From: an uncultured Oxalobacteraceae bacterium
Lineage (GTDB): Bacteria; Pseudomonadota; Gammaproteobacteria; Burkholderiales; Burkholderiaceae
NCBI GenBank assembly: GCA_946479255.1
Contig: CAMLFK010000167.1
Span: 1-10,832, forward strand
Length of the DNA: 10,832 bases
Reading direction: 5' to 3'
The translations under genes and the position numbers were made by a program. The notes beneath the pieces are model-generated. The model was not told the DNA's origin. It searched no databases and saw only the letters and a list, made by a program, of their open reading frames with translations. The stretch's first letter is position 1. Each line of letters opens with the position of its first letter. Shown piece by piece: positions 1 to 7,556 of the stretch.

Positions 1-17
1 GATGGGTTAAGTTGCAT
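1..17 (-). CDS. atpA: ATP synthase F1 subunit alpha, first codons only (partial)
   Basis: Read on the minus strand, an ATG at 17-15 opens a frame translating as M-Q-L-N-P-S (last codon incomplete) before the window ends. This matches the usual start of proteobacterial AtpA (MQLNPSEI...). A good Shine-Dalgarno AGGAG lies at 27-23, five bases before the ATG. It follows atpH by about 70 bases, as expected in the order atpI-B-E-F-H-A-G-D-C. The alpha subunit forms the non-catalytic nucleotide-binding sites of the F1 head. Only six residues are visible, so the call rests on these residues, the ribosome binding site and position in the operon. Confidence 0.85.
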
Positions 18-88
18 GCTAACTCCTAATAGTTTCTTGATGCGTAGGGCAAGGGCATTGCCGTGGGGCGAGAGCGGCTAGCAGTCGA

Positions 89-622
89 TTACGAAGCCAG
101 CGCAACATGCATCTGTTGCAGCTTGGCACGCACCGAGGTGTCGAGCACTTCATCGCCGACGACAACGCGCACACCACCGATCAGCGAAGGATCCACTGTC
201 ACCGTTGGGTTGAGCTTGCGGCCAAATTTCTTTTCGAGCGTGCCAACGAGTTGCGAGACTTGATCAGCCGACAGTTCGAACGCACTGACGATGCCCGCAT
301 CGGCCGCGCCGGCGTCCGCATTCTTGAGCATCTGGAACTGCGCACCGATTTCGGGCAGCAGCGACACGCGACCGTTTTCGATCAGCATGGTGAGGAAGTT
401 GTTCGCTTCCGGTGTAAAAGGCGCTTTGACCGCCGAAGCCAGGACGGCGACCAGGTCGGCCGTCTTGACTTTCGGGTTGGCAGCAAACGCCTGCACTTCC
501 GGATGGGAACCGATCTGGGTCAGTTCGGACACCAGCTCGGCCCAAGCTGCCATGTCACCTTGTTTGGCGACACGGAACAGCGCTTCAGCGTAGGGACGGG
601 CGACGGTTGCGAGTTCAGCCAT
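89..622 (-). CDS. atpH: ATP synthase F1 subunit delta
   Basis: 177 residues, the usual length for the bacterial delta subunit (OSCP family). Delta sits on top of F1 and ties the alpha3beta3 head to the b-subunit stator in the cytoplasm. The N-terminal domain begins [16 protein letters not shown], the typical start in which the conserved Y-A-x-A-L-F helix opens the domain. The C-terminal part has the conserved pattern ...[21 protein letters not shown] (about residues 143-163), followed by a closing helix. The ATG at 622 lies two bases after the atpF stop, so translation is probably coupled; the Shine-Dalgarno is weak (GGTCGAG region). About 70 bases separate it from atpA. Confidence 0.95.
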   Translation of the reverse strand: MAELATVARPYAEALFRVAKQGDMAAWAELVSELTQIGSHPEVQAFAANPKVKTADLVAVLASAVKAPFTPEANNFLTMLIENGRVSLLPEIGAQFQMLKNADAGAADAGIVSAFELSADQVSQLVGTLEKKFGRKLNPTVTVDPSLIGGVRVVVGDEVLDTSVRAKLQQMHVALAS

Positions 623-624
623 GA

Positions 625-1095
625 TTACAGCTCGACCGACAGTTGCTTCAGCAGGTCGGCATGCGCCTCTGCATTCACTTCGCGCTTGAGGATCTGCTCG
701 GCGCCTTTGACTGCCAGCGAGGCAACCTGGCCGCGCAGTTCTTCGCGCACGCGGGTCACTTGCTGTTCTGCGTCTGCCTTGGCAGCGGCCACGATACGGG
801 CAGCTTCTTCGGTAGCGGCTTTCTTGGCGTCGTCGATGATCATCGCGGCGCGCTTTTCGGCGTCAGCGATACGCTGCTGGCCTGCATCACGTGCGCTCGA
901 CAGTTCGGCGGCGGCACGCTTTTCGGCCTCGGCCATTTGTTCCTTGCCACGGTCAGCCGCAGCGAGGCCGTTCGCGATCCTCTCGGCGCGCTCGTCGAGC
1001 GCTTTCATCAGTGGCGGCCACACGAATTTCATCGTGAACAGCGCCAGGATGAAGAAGACCACGAACTGAGCAAACATTGTTGCGTTTAAGTTCAC
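625..1095 (-). CDS. atpF: ATP synthase Fo subunit b (GTG start)
   Basis: 156 residues when started at the GTG at 1095-1093, the normal length for subunit b. The protein forms the peripheral stalk: an N-terminal membrane helix (about residues 5-25, begins [10 protein letters not shown]) is followed by a long charged, alanine-rich coiled coil with many A-E-K-R-A repeats that reaches delta. The GTG is preferred over the in-frame ATG at 1149. The N-L-N-A-T start matches the family, AAGGA (1107-1103) lies seven bases before the GTG, and the extra 18 residues would be encoded across a perfect hairpin (1123-1142). The gene is followed two bases later by atpH. GTG may lower translation relative to the c subunit; that is inference. 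Confidence 0.95.
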   Translation of the reverse strand: MNLNATMFAQFVVFFILALFTMKFVWPPLMKALDERAERIANGLAAADRGKEQMAEAEKRAAAELSSARDAGQQRIADAEKRAAMIIDDAKKAATEEAARIVAAAKADAEQQVTRVREELRGQVASLAVKGAEQILKREVNAEAHADLLKQLSVEL

Positions 1096-1102
1096 GGTAT
1101 TT

Positions 1103-1109
1103 TCCTTCT
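1103..1109 (-). promoter_or_regulatory. Ribosome binding site that decides the atpF start
   Basis: On the minus strand AGAAGGA ends seven bases before the GTG at 1095. This is the best Shine-Dalgarno in the atpE-atpF spacer and supports the GTG over the upstream in-frame ATG at 1149, which falls on the far side of a hairpin. Confidence 0.75.
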
Positions 1110-1122
1110 CACAAAAACGGAT

Positions 1123-1142
1123 GCCGAACCGCGAGGTTCGGC
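1123..1142 (-). promoter_or_regulatory. Perfect 8-bp hairpin between atpE and atpF
   Basis: GCCGAACC (1123-1130) and GGTTCGGC (1135-1142) are perfect inverted repeats around a 4-base loop. Read as operon mRNA, the stem is followed after about five bases by a run of five U and then the atpF ribosome binding site. It may be a partial attenuator, an RNase barrier or a processing site that helps make more c subunit than b subunit. The structure is read directly; the role is inferred. Confidence 0.6.
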
Positions 1143-1167
1143 CCTTCAACCACAGAGTCGCGTGTTA

Positions 1168-1446
<279 letters not shown>

Positions 1447-1505
1447 TTATAAAATGCAAAACTTCTTACTACCACTATCTTTCGATTCTTTACGATACGC
1501 GACTA

Positions 1506-2685
<1,180 letters not shown>

Positions 2686-2752
2686 ATTTTCTTCTTCGCG
2701 CCAGCCATGTGAACGCCGCGTTACGGTGTTTTGAAGTGCGTTAAACAGCGGG

Positions 2753-2782
2753 ATTATAAGTGCAGATACCTACCTGCGTCAA
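2753..2782 (-). promoter_or_regulatory. Sigma70-type promoter of the atp operon
   Basis: On the minus strand TTGACG (2782-2777) and TATAAT (2758-2753) are separated by 18 bases. The -10 is a perfect match and the -35 matches five of six. Transcription would start near 2746, giving an untranslated leader of about 60 bases before atpI. This is the best promoter in the window and the expected place for atpIBEFHAGDC. Confidence 0.8.
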
Positions 2783-2816
2783 ACGCTCGTCGCCGTGGAA
2801 ATATCTCGACAGTGAC

Positions 2817-2833
2817 AAAAAACCACGGGTTTT
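2817..2833 (-). terminator. Possible terminator of the parAB transcript
   Basis: AAAACC (2819-2824) and GGTTTT (2828-2833) pair around a 3-base loop. In the parAB direction the stem runs into six T (2822-2817). The stem is short and A/T-rich, so termination may be partial. It lies about 150 bases after parB and just before the atp promoter, where a terminator is expected. Confidence 0.45.
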
Positions 2834-2844
2834 GATGGCAGTTT

Positions 2845-2861
2845 CGCACCGTTTAGGTGCG
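2845..2861. repeat. Hairpin in the parB-atpI spacer
   Basis: CGCACC (2845-2850) and GGTGCG (2856-2861) are perfect 6-bp arms around a 5-base loop. There is no T run directly after it on either strand. It probably belongs to the structured 3' end of the parAB mRNA together with the hairpins at 2817-2833 and 2907-2929. Confidence 0.5.
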
Positions 2862-2906
2862 GAAGCTTGGTAATAACCGTAACACGCTGCTTCACGGTGG
2901 GGCGCA

Positions 2907-2929
2907 GGCGCACCCGTTTGGGTAGCGCC
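2907..2929. repeat. GC-rich hairpin just after parB
   Basis: GGCGCACCC (2907-2915) pairs with GGGT-A-GCGCC (2920-2929): nine base pairs with one bulged A and a 4-base loop. It starts about 50 bases after the parB stop. It has no T run, so it is more likely an mRNA 3'-end stabiliser or part of a composite terminator than a simple intrinsic terminator. Confidence 0.5.
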
Positions 2930-2977
2930 GCCGAGTTGCGGGTGACGCCCCCAATCAGGGCGATGATCGTTTTTGGG

Positions 2978-3844
2978 TCAGGCGCGCAAGCGCGCCAGAA
3001 CGCCATCCAAAACATCCAGGTCCGCAAAATCGATGATCATCTGGCCGCGTCCCTTGGCACCCATGCGGAACAGGACCGGGGTCGCCAGCTTGTCCGACAG
3101 CTCCTCTTCCAGCCGCACGATGTCGCCCGACTTCTCTTTCGGCGCCGGCGCCGGACCGCTGGCCTGTTCGTCCATCGTGCGGGTCACCAGCTTTTCGGTC
3201 TCGCGTACCGACAGACGCTTGGCCACCACCTGGTTGGCCAGCGTGATCTGGCTGGCCGCATCGACCGCCAACAGCGCGCGCGCATGGCCCATGTCGATAT
3301 CGCCGGCCATCAGCATGGTCTGCACCGGCGCCGCCAGGTTCATGAGGCGCAGCAGGTTGGACACCGCGCTGCGCGAACGGCCGACCGCGCCGGCCGCCTG
3401 TTCATGGGTGAAGGAAAATTCCGTGATCAGGCGCTGGATGCCCTGCGCTTCTTCCAGCGGGTTCAAGTCCTCGCGCTGGATGTTCTCGATCAGCGCCATC
3501 GCCGCCGCGGCCTGGTCGTCGACGTCGCGCACCAGCACCGGGATGTCTTCCAGGCCGGCCAGCTGCGCCGCGCGGAAGCGCCGCTCGCCGGCGATGATCT
3601 CGTACCTGCCCTGCCCGACCGGGCGCACCAGCACCGGCTGCATGATGCCTTGCGCCTTGATCGACGCGGCCAGCTCATTGAGCGCGCCTTCGTCCATGCG
3701 GGTGCGCGGCTGGTACTTGCCCGCCTGGAGCACGGTTACCGGCAGCGAGGCCGGGCTGCCTGCGTCGGCGGCGGGAATATCGCCGTCACCGCCCAGCAGT
3801 GCGTCGAGGCCGCGGCCGAGGCCCTTGAGTTTTTTGGTCGCCAT
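2978..3844 (-). CDS. parB: Chromosome partitioning protein ParB (parS-binding CTPase)
   Basis: 288 residues, typical for chromosomal ParB/Spo0J. The start, M-A-T-K-K-L-K-G-L-G-R-G-L-D-A-L-L, is the conserved N-terminal segment that stimulates ParA. The CTP-binding fold has G-E-R-R-F-R-A-A at 86-93 and E-N-I-Q-R-E at 120-125. The helix-turn-helix that reads parS is about 145-168 (F-T-H-E-Q-A-A-G-A-V-G-R-S-R-S-A-V-S-N-L-L). A low-complexity linker (225-240) leads to the C-terminal dimer domain (242-288). ParB loads at parS, slides as a CTP clamp and interacts with ParA to segregate origins. Three likely parS sites lie in this window at 7449-7554. It follows parA by 43 bases with only a weak ribosome binding site. 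Confidence 0.96.
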   Translation of the reverse strand: MATKKLKGLGRGLDALLGGDGDIPAADAGSPASLPVTVLQAGKYQPRTRMDEGALNELAASIKAQGIMQPVLVRPVGQGRYEIIAGERRFRAAQLAGLEDIPVLVRDVDDQAAAAMALIENIQREDLNPLEEAQGIQRLITEFSFTHEQAAGAVGRSRSAVSNLLRLMNLAAPVQTMLMAGDIDMGHARALLAVDAASQITLANQVVAKRLSVRETEKLVTRTMDEQASGPAPAPKEKSGDIVRLEEELSDKLATPVLFRMGAKGRGQMIIDFADLDVLDGVLARLRA

Positions 3845-3887
3845 GATTCTTTACTTTCTGATGTCTATCGTATGTCTGAATTCGTGC

Positions 3888-4658
3888 TTACATTGTCTTG
3901 ATGCGCTTGACCATCTCGGCGCCGAAGGCGATATATGCCTGCGCGCCTTTCGAGGATGGATCGAACACCACGCCCGGCACGCCGTAGGACGGCGCTTCAG
4001 CCAGGCGCACATTGCGCGGGATGATGGTGGTGAAGACCTTGTCGCCGAAGTGCTGCTCCAGCTGGGCCGAAACCTGCTGCGACAGCGTCATGCGCGGATC
4101 GAACATCACGCGCAAGAGGCCGATGATCTTCAGGTCCTGGTTCAGGTTCGCATGCACCTTCTTGATGGTGTTGACCAGGTCCGACAGGCCTTCGAGCGCG
4201 TAGTACTCGCACTGCATGGGGATGATGACGCCATGCGCGGCACACAAACCGTTCAGGGTCAGCATCGACAGCGCCGGCGGGCAGTCGATCAGGATGAAGT
4301 CGTACTCGCCGTCGACTGCCTGCAGCGCATCCTTCAGGCGCCGCTCGCGGTTATCCAGTTCCACCATCTCGACTTCCGCACCGGCCAGCTCGCGGTTCGA
4401 TGGCAGTACGTCGAAGCGCCCTGCCTCCGAACGCTGGCGCGCGGCGTTCACATCCGCCTCGCCCAGCAGCACCTCGTACGTGGATGCCTTCAGGCCGGCC
4501 TTGTTGATGCCGGCGCCCATGGTCGCGTTGCCCTGTGGGTCAAGGTCGACCAGCAGTACTCGCTGATCAAGCTTGGCGAGACCGGCGGCCAGATTAACGC
4601 TGGTGGTGGTCTTACCTACTCCGCCTTTTTGATTTGCAACGCAAAATATTTTGGCCAT
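3888..4658 (-). CDS. parA: Chromosome partitioning ATPase ParA (Soj)
   Basis: 256 residues, the short chromosomal form without an N-terminal DNA-binding domain. The deviant Walker A motif K-G-G-V-G-K-T-T is at 11-18 with the signature lysine K11. Walker A' is D40-P-Q-G-N, and Walker B is F-I-L-I-D125-C-P-P. The I-P-R-N-V-R-L-A-E-A-P-S-Y-G stretch (213-226) is characteristic of Soj-type ParA. ATP-bound dimers coat the nucleoid and are released by ParB-parS complexes, moving the origin region. It is the first gene of the parAB pair. The upstream 136 bases are very AT-rich with a large dyad, so separate transcription from rsmG is possible. Only a weak AAGAG precedes the ATG at 4658. Confidence 0.96.
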   Translation of the reverse strand: MAKIFCVANQKGGVGKTTTSVNLAAGLAKLDQRVLLVDLDPQGNATMGAGINKAGLKASTYEVLLGEADVNAARQRSEAGRFDVLPSNRELAGAEVEMVELDNRERRLKDALQAVDGEYDFILIDCPPALSMLTLNGLCAAHGVIIPMQCEYYALEGLSDLVNTIKKVHANLNQDLKIIGLLRVMFDPRMTLSQQVSAQLEQHFGDKVFTTIIPRNVRLAEAPSYGVPGVVFDPSSKGAQAYIAFGAEMVKRIKTM

Positions 4659-4794
4659 GTATGCTCTTATCGTGGGACGAAACTATTAAAACAATTTAGT
4701 TGATTTATACTTTATAAACCGTTTATTTGGTTTATCCGGTATAAATAGTATAAATTGTTTATACTATTTACTTAGTTTGTACTATTAATACGGT
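4659..4794. promoter_or_regulatory. AT-rich rsmG-parA spacer, candidate parAB control region
   Basis: This 136-base spacer is far more AT-rich than the rest: positions 4681-4800 contain only 26 G/C by hand count (about 22%). It holds a 13-bp perfect dyad (4742-4770), a second small dyad ATAAAC-C-GTTTAT (4714-4726), and four copies of GTATAAA or its complement. An 8-base direct repeat, ACTATTAA, lies near both ends (4682-4689 and 4781-4788). Many TATA-like hexamers occur, so a promoter for parA is plausible but no single one can be picked. No DnaA box consensus was found in it. Confidence 0.5.
4742..4770. repeat. Perfect 13-bp inverted repeat upstream of parA
   Basis: TAAATAGTATAAA (4742-4754) and TTTATACTATTTA (4758-4770) are exact reverse complements around the 3-base spacer TTG. 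The arms contain a single G/C pair each. No T run follows on the minus strand, so it is not a standard intrinsic terminator. A dimeric repressor operator for parAB is one possibility; a cruciform or DNA-unwinding element is another. Confidence 0.75.
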
Positions 4795-5442
4795 TTAGTC
4801 TGTTTTCGCTATGAAAACGAGATGGCGCTCCGCCTGCAGTCCGGGTACCTGTAAAGGCCTTAATTCCGCCACTTTCCACTCCACGGGCAGTCTTTCCTGC
4901 TCCTCGGGTGGCGCCGTGCCTTTTAAGGCGATAAATCTGCCTCCCTCGGCCAGCAGATGTCCCGACCAGTTGACGAAATCCGACAGGTCGGCAAAAGCCC
5001 GCGAGGTAATGACGTCGAATTTGTCGCTCACCTCCAGTTCCTGGACCTTGGCGGTGTACACGGTGACGTTGCTCAACCCAAGCTCCGCTTTTACCTGCGT
5101 CAGGAAGGCTGTCTTCTTATGCACGGTGTCGATCAAAGACACCAGCATGTCCGGACGGGCGATCGCCAGCACGATGCCTGGCAAGCCGCCCCCTGCCCCC
5201 ACGTCGAGCACGCGCACGGCTTCATCGAAAGCCGGCACCGCCGTCAGCGAATCCAGCATGTGCAGCGTGACCATCTGCATGGGGTCGCGCACGGAGGTCA
5301 GGTTGTAAACCGAATTCCACTTGAACAGCAGCGCCAGGTAGTCGAGCAGCTTTTCATGCTGCTGTTCGCTCAGGTTCAGCTGAAGTTCCTTGATACCGCT
5401 GGCCAGCACCTGGCTCAGCACGGGACGATCGAAATGCTTCAT
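4795..5442 (-). CDS. rsmG: 16S rRNA (guanine-527-N7)-methyltransferase RsmG
   Basis: 215 residues, normal for RsmG (GidB). It methylates N7 of G527 in the 530 loop of 16S rRNA with S-adenosylmethionine; loss in other bacteria gives low-level streptomycin resistance. The Rossmann-fold cofactor motif [13 protein letters not shown] is at 78-90. Other family marks are N-L-T-S (47-50), H-M-L-D-S-L (61-66) and T-S-R-A-F (146-150). Its ATG (5442) overlaps the mnmG stop in an ATGA arrangement, so its translation is probably coupled to mnmG. The ORF ends at the edge of the AT-rich spacer before parA. Confidence 0.96.
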   Translation of the reverse strand: MKHFDRPVLSQVLASGIKELQLNLSEQQHEKLLDYLALLFKWNSVYNLTSVRDPMQMVTLHMLDSLTAVPAFDEAVRVLDVGAGGGLPGIVLAIARPDMLVSLIDTVHKKTAFLTQVKAELGLSNVTVYTAKVQELEVSDKFDVITSRAFADLSDFVNWSGHLLAEGGRFIALKGTAPPEEQERLPVEWKVAELRPLQVPGLQAERHLVFIAKTD

Positions 5443-7370
5443 CCAGCCAGCTCCTCGTTCAGGGTGGCGAAGCCTTTGGCGCCGCGTTTTTTCAGGTGAA
5501 CCAGCAGCAGCGAGATCGCCGCCGGGGTCACGCCGGAAATGCGCGAGGCCTGGCCCAGGGTTTCGGGACGCTGCTTGTCGAGTTTCTGGCGTACTTCGAT
5601 CGACAGGGCGGCAATGTCCAGGTAGTTGAACCCTTCCGGCAATTTGAGGTTTTCGTAGTGGTCGTGACGCTCGACTTCCTTGGCCTGGCGGTCGATATAG
5701 CCGGCGTATTTCAGCTGGATTTCGATCTGTTCCGTCACTGCCGGATCGCTCACGCCCGGCCCGGCCAGCGACTGGCCTTCGGTACCGGTCATGCTCATCA
5801 GCTTGTCGTACTCGACGCCGGGGCGGCGCAGCAGGTCGGCCAGCGAGTATTCGCGCTCGATCGCCTGGCCAATTACCCGCTCCGATTCGGCCGCAGCCAG
5901 GATGCGCGGGTTGACCCAGGTCGAGCGCAGGCGTTCCAGTTCGCGCGCAACGGCCTCACGTTTGACTTCGAAAGCTGCCCACTGCGTATCGCCGACGCAG
6001 CCCAGTTTGCGGCCGATTTCGGTCAGGCGCATGTCGGCATTGTCTTCACGCAGGCTCAGGCGATACTCGGCACGGCTGGTGAACATGCGGTAGGGCTCGG
6101 CCACGCCTTGCGCGGTGAGGTCGTCGACCAGCACGCCGAGGTAGGCTTCGGAACGGCCCGGCACCCAGGCCTCACGCTCCTGCGTCTGCAAGGCTGCATT
6201 GATACCAGCCAGCATGCCCTGCGCCGCGGCTTCTTCGTAGCCGGTAGTGCCGTTGATCTGGCCGGCAAAGAACAGGCCCTTGATGGCCTTGGTTTCCAGC
6301 GAGGTCTTCAGACCGCGCGGATCGAAGTAATCGTATTCGATCGCATAGCCGGGGCGCAGGATAAAGGCGTTTTCCATGCCCTTCATCGAGCGTACCAGCG
6401 CCAGCTGCACATCGAATGGCAGGCTGGTGGAGATACCGTTCGGATAGAACTCGTTGGTGGTCAGGCCTTCCGGCTCCAGGAAGATCTGGTGCGATTCCTT
6501 GCTGGAGAAGCGATGGATCTTGTCCTCGATCGATGGGCAGTAGCGCGGCCCTACCCCTTCGATGACGCCGGTGTACATCGGGCTGCGGTCCAAGCCCGCA
6601 CGGATGATGTCGTGGGTCTGGGCATTGGTGTGCGTAACCCAGCACGGCACCTGGCGCGGATGCATGGCGGTATTGCCCATGACCGAGAACACCGGCACCG
6701 GATCGAGGTCGCCCGGCTGCTCGGCCATTGCTGCGAAGTCGATGCTGCGGCCATCGATACGCGGCGGCGTTCCGGTCTTCAGGCGGCCTTGCGGCAGCTT
6801 CAATTCCTTCAGGCGTGCGGACAGCGAGATGGCTGGCGGGTCGCCGGCGCGGCCCGCGGAGTAGTTTTGCAGGCCGACGTGGATCTTCCCGTCCAGGAAA
6901 GTACCTGCGGTCAGCACCACGGCACGGGCTTTGAACTGCAGTCCGATCTGGGTGACGGCGCCGATGACGCGGTCGCCTTCGACCATCAGATCATCGCAGG
7001 CCTGCTGGAACAGCCACAGGTTTGGCTGGTTTTCAAGCCGCGAACGGATGGCCTGCTTGTACAGGATACGGTCGGCCTGGGCGCGCGTCGCGCGTACTGC
7101 CGGACCTTTGGAGGAGTTCAGAATGCGGAACTGGATGCCAGATTCGTCGGTCGCGATCGCCATCGCACCGCCCATGGCATCGACTTCCTTGACCAGATGG
7201 CCCTTGCCGATACCGCCAATGGACGGGTTGCAGGACATCTGCCCGAGCGTTTCAATGTTATGTGTAAGCAACAAAGTCTTCTGACCCATGCGGGCAGAAG
7301 CCAGTGCAGCCTCGGTTCCGGCGTGACCGCCGCCGACGACGATGACGTCGAATTCAGTTGGAAATAGCAT
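5439..7370 (-). CDS. mnmG: tRNA uridine 5-carboxymethylaminomethyl modification enzyme MnmG
   Basis: 643 residues, full length for MnmG (GidA). With its partner MnmE (not in this window) it uses FAD and a methylene-folate donor to install cmnm5U at the wobble position of certain tRNAs. The FAD dinucleotide fold G13-G-G-H-A-G-T-E20 is at the N-terminus. [17 protein letters not shown] at 46-62 is a family signature, and C278 in R-Y-C-P-S-I-E-D-K matches the conserved E. coli Cys277. The C-terminal helical domain carries [12 protein letters not shown]. The start aligns with E. coli (F-D-V-I at 7-10), although no Shine-Dalgarno is seen before the ATG. Upstream are a TATAAT box and three parS sites. 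Confidence 0.97.
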   Translation of the reverse strand: MLFPTEFDVIVVGGGHAGTEAALASARMGQKTLLLTHNIETLGQMSCNPSIGGIGKGHLVKEVDAMGGAMAIATDESGIQFRILNSSKGPAVRATRAQADRILYKQAIRSRLENQPNLWLFQQACDDLMVEGDRVIGAVTQIGLQFKARAVVLTAGTFLDGKIHVGLQNYSAGRAGDPPAISLSARLKELKLPQGRLKTGTPPRIDGRSIDFAAMAEQPGDLDPVPVFSVMGNTAMHPRQVPCWVTHTNAQTHDIIRAGLDRSPMYTGVIEGVGPRYCPSIEDKIHRFSSKESHQIFLEPEGLTTNEFYPNGISTSLPFDVQLALVRSMKGMENAFILRPGYAIEYDYFDPRGLKTSLETKAIKGLFFAGQINGTTGYEEAAAQGMLAGINAALQTQEREAWVPGRSEAYLGVLVDDLTAQGVAEPYRMFTSRAEYRLSLREDNADMRLTEIGRKLGCVGDTQWAAFEVKREAVARELERLRSTWVNPRILAAAESERVIGQAIEREYSLADLLRRPGVEYDKLMSMTGTEGQSLAGPGVSDPAVTEQIEIQLKYAGYIDRQAKEVERHDHYENLKLPEGFNYLDIAALSIEVRQKLDKQRPETLGQASRISGVTPAAISLLLVHLKKRGAKGFATLNEELAG

Positions 7371-7402
7371 GATTGGGGTGTTAACGGAGGAATTGAGAAC
7401 CG

Positions 7403-7434
7403 ATTATAGAGTCTTTTTGCTGTCGCGACTCTAT
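7403..7434 (-). promoter_or_regulatory. mnmG: Probable mnmG promoter with overlapping dyad
   Basis: On the minus strand a perfect -10 box TATAAT (7408-7403) lies 33-38 bases before the mnmG ATG. No good -35 is found at 16-18 bases. An 8-bp inverted repeat, ATAGAGTC (7406-7413) with GACTCTAT (7427-7434), overlaps half of the -10 and spans the spacer and -35 region, a placement that could let a bound regulator block RNA polymerase. Promoter from the -10 only; operator function is inferred. Confidence 0.45.
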
Positions 7435-7448
7435 CTTCCTCCGCCCTA

Positions 7449-7464
7449 TGTTTCACGTGGAACG
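7449..7464. promoter_or_regulatory. parS site 1 (near-consensus)
   Basis: TGTTTCACGTGGAACG differs at two positions (12 and 16) from the bacterial parS consensus TGTTTCACGTGAAACA. The central CACGTG core is intact. It lies 41 bases upstream of the mnmG -10 box. ParB, encoded by the parB gene in this window, is the expected ligand. Confidence 0.85.
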
Positions 7465-7486
7465 TCCTACACCCTGCTCCACCCAC

Positions 7487-7502
7487 TGTTTCACGTGAAA
7501 CA
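7487..7502. promoter_or_regulatory. parS site 2 (perfect consensus)
   Basis: TGTTTCACGTGAAACA is the exact 16-bp palindromic parS consensus. It lies 38 bases from site 1 and 52 bases from site 3, start to start. A perfect site between two near-perfect ones within 106 bases is strong evidence of a real ParB loading cluster. Confidence 0.95.
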
Positions 7503-7508
7503 ACAGCC

Positions 7509-7541
7509 ACCGTAGAGTTATATTTTTGATAACTATACGGT
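7509..7541. repeat. Long imperfect hairpin between parS sites 2 and 3
   Basis: Thirteen-base arms at 7509-7521 and 7529-7541 pair with one mismatch (7515 with 7535) around a 7-base, T-rich loop. The right arm overlaps the first three bases of parS site 3. There is no T run after it in the direction of the upstream permease gene, so it is not a typical terminator, although it is where that gene's transcript would be expected to end. Confidence 0.55.
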
Positions 7542-7554
7542 TTCACGTGGAACA
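7539..7554. promoter_or_regulatory. parS site 3 (near-consensus)
   Basis: GGTTTCACGTGGAACA differs from the parS consensus at positions 1 and 12; position 12 is changed in the same way (A to G) as in site 1. It ends two bases from the stop codon of the TauE/SafE permease gene. Confidence 0.85.
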
Positions 7555-7556
7555 AT

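Noticed and set aside
107..1069. 320-codon plus-strand frame opposite atpH and atpF.
   Set aside because: Antisense to two conserved ATP synthase genes, with no domain and biased composition.
2973..4703. 576-codon plus-strand frame opposite parB and parA.
   Set aside because: It spans two clearly real genes on the other strand and has low-complexity Ser/Arg/Ala composition typical of an antisense shadow.
4696..4709. IHF-like site near parA.
   Set aside because: AATCAA followed by ATTG resembles the IHF consensus, but the spacing is off by one base, and such matches are expected in AT-rich DNA.
4659..4794. Chromosomal replication origin in the AT-rich rsmG-parA spacer.
   Set aside because: Location and AT-richness are suggestive, but no DnaA box within two mismatches of TTATCCACA was found and the spacer is only 136 bases.
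5496..7367. 623-codon open frame on the plus strand opposite mnmG.
   Set aside because: It mirrors the codon pattern of the well-conserved MnmG gene and shows no recognisable domain; long antisense frames are common in GC-rich genes.
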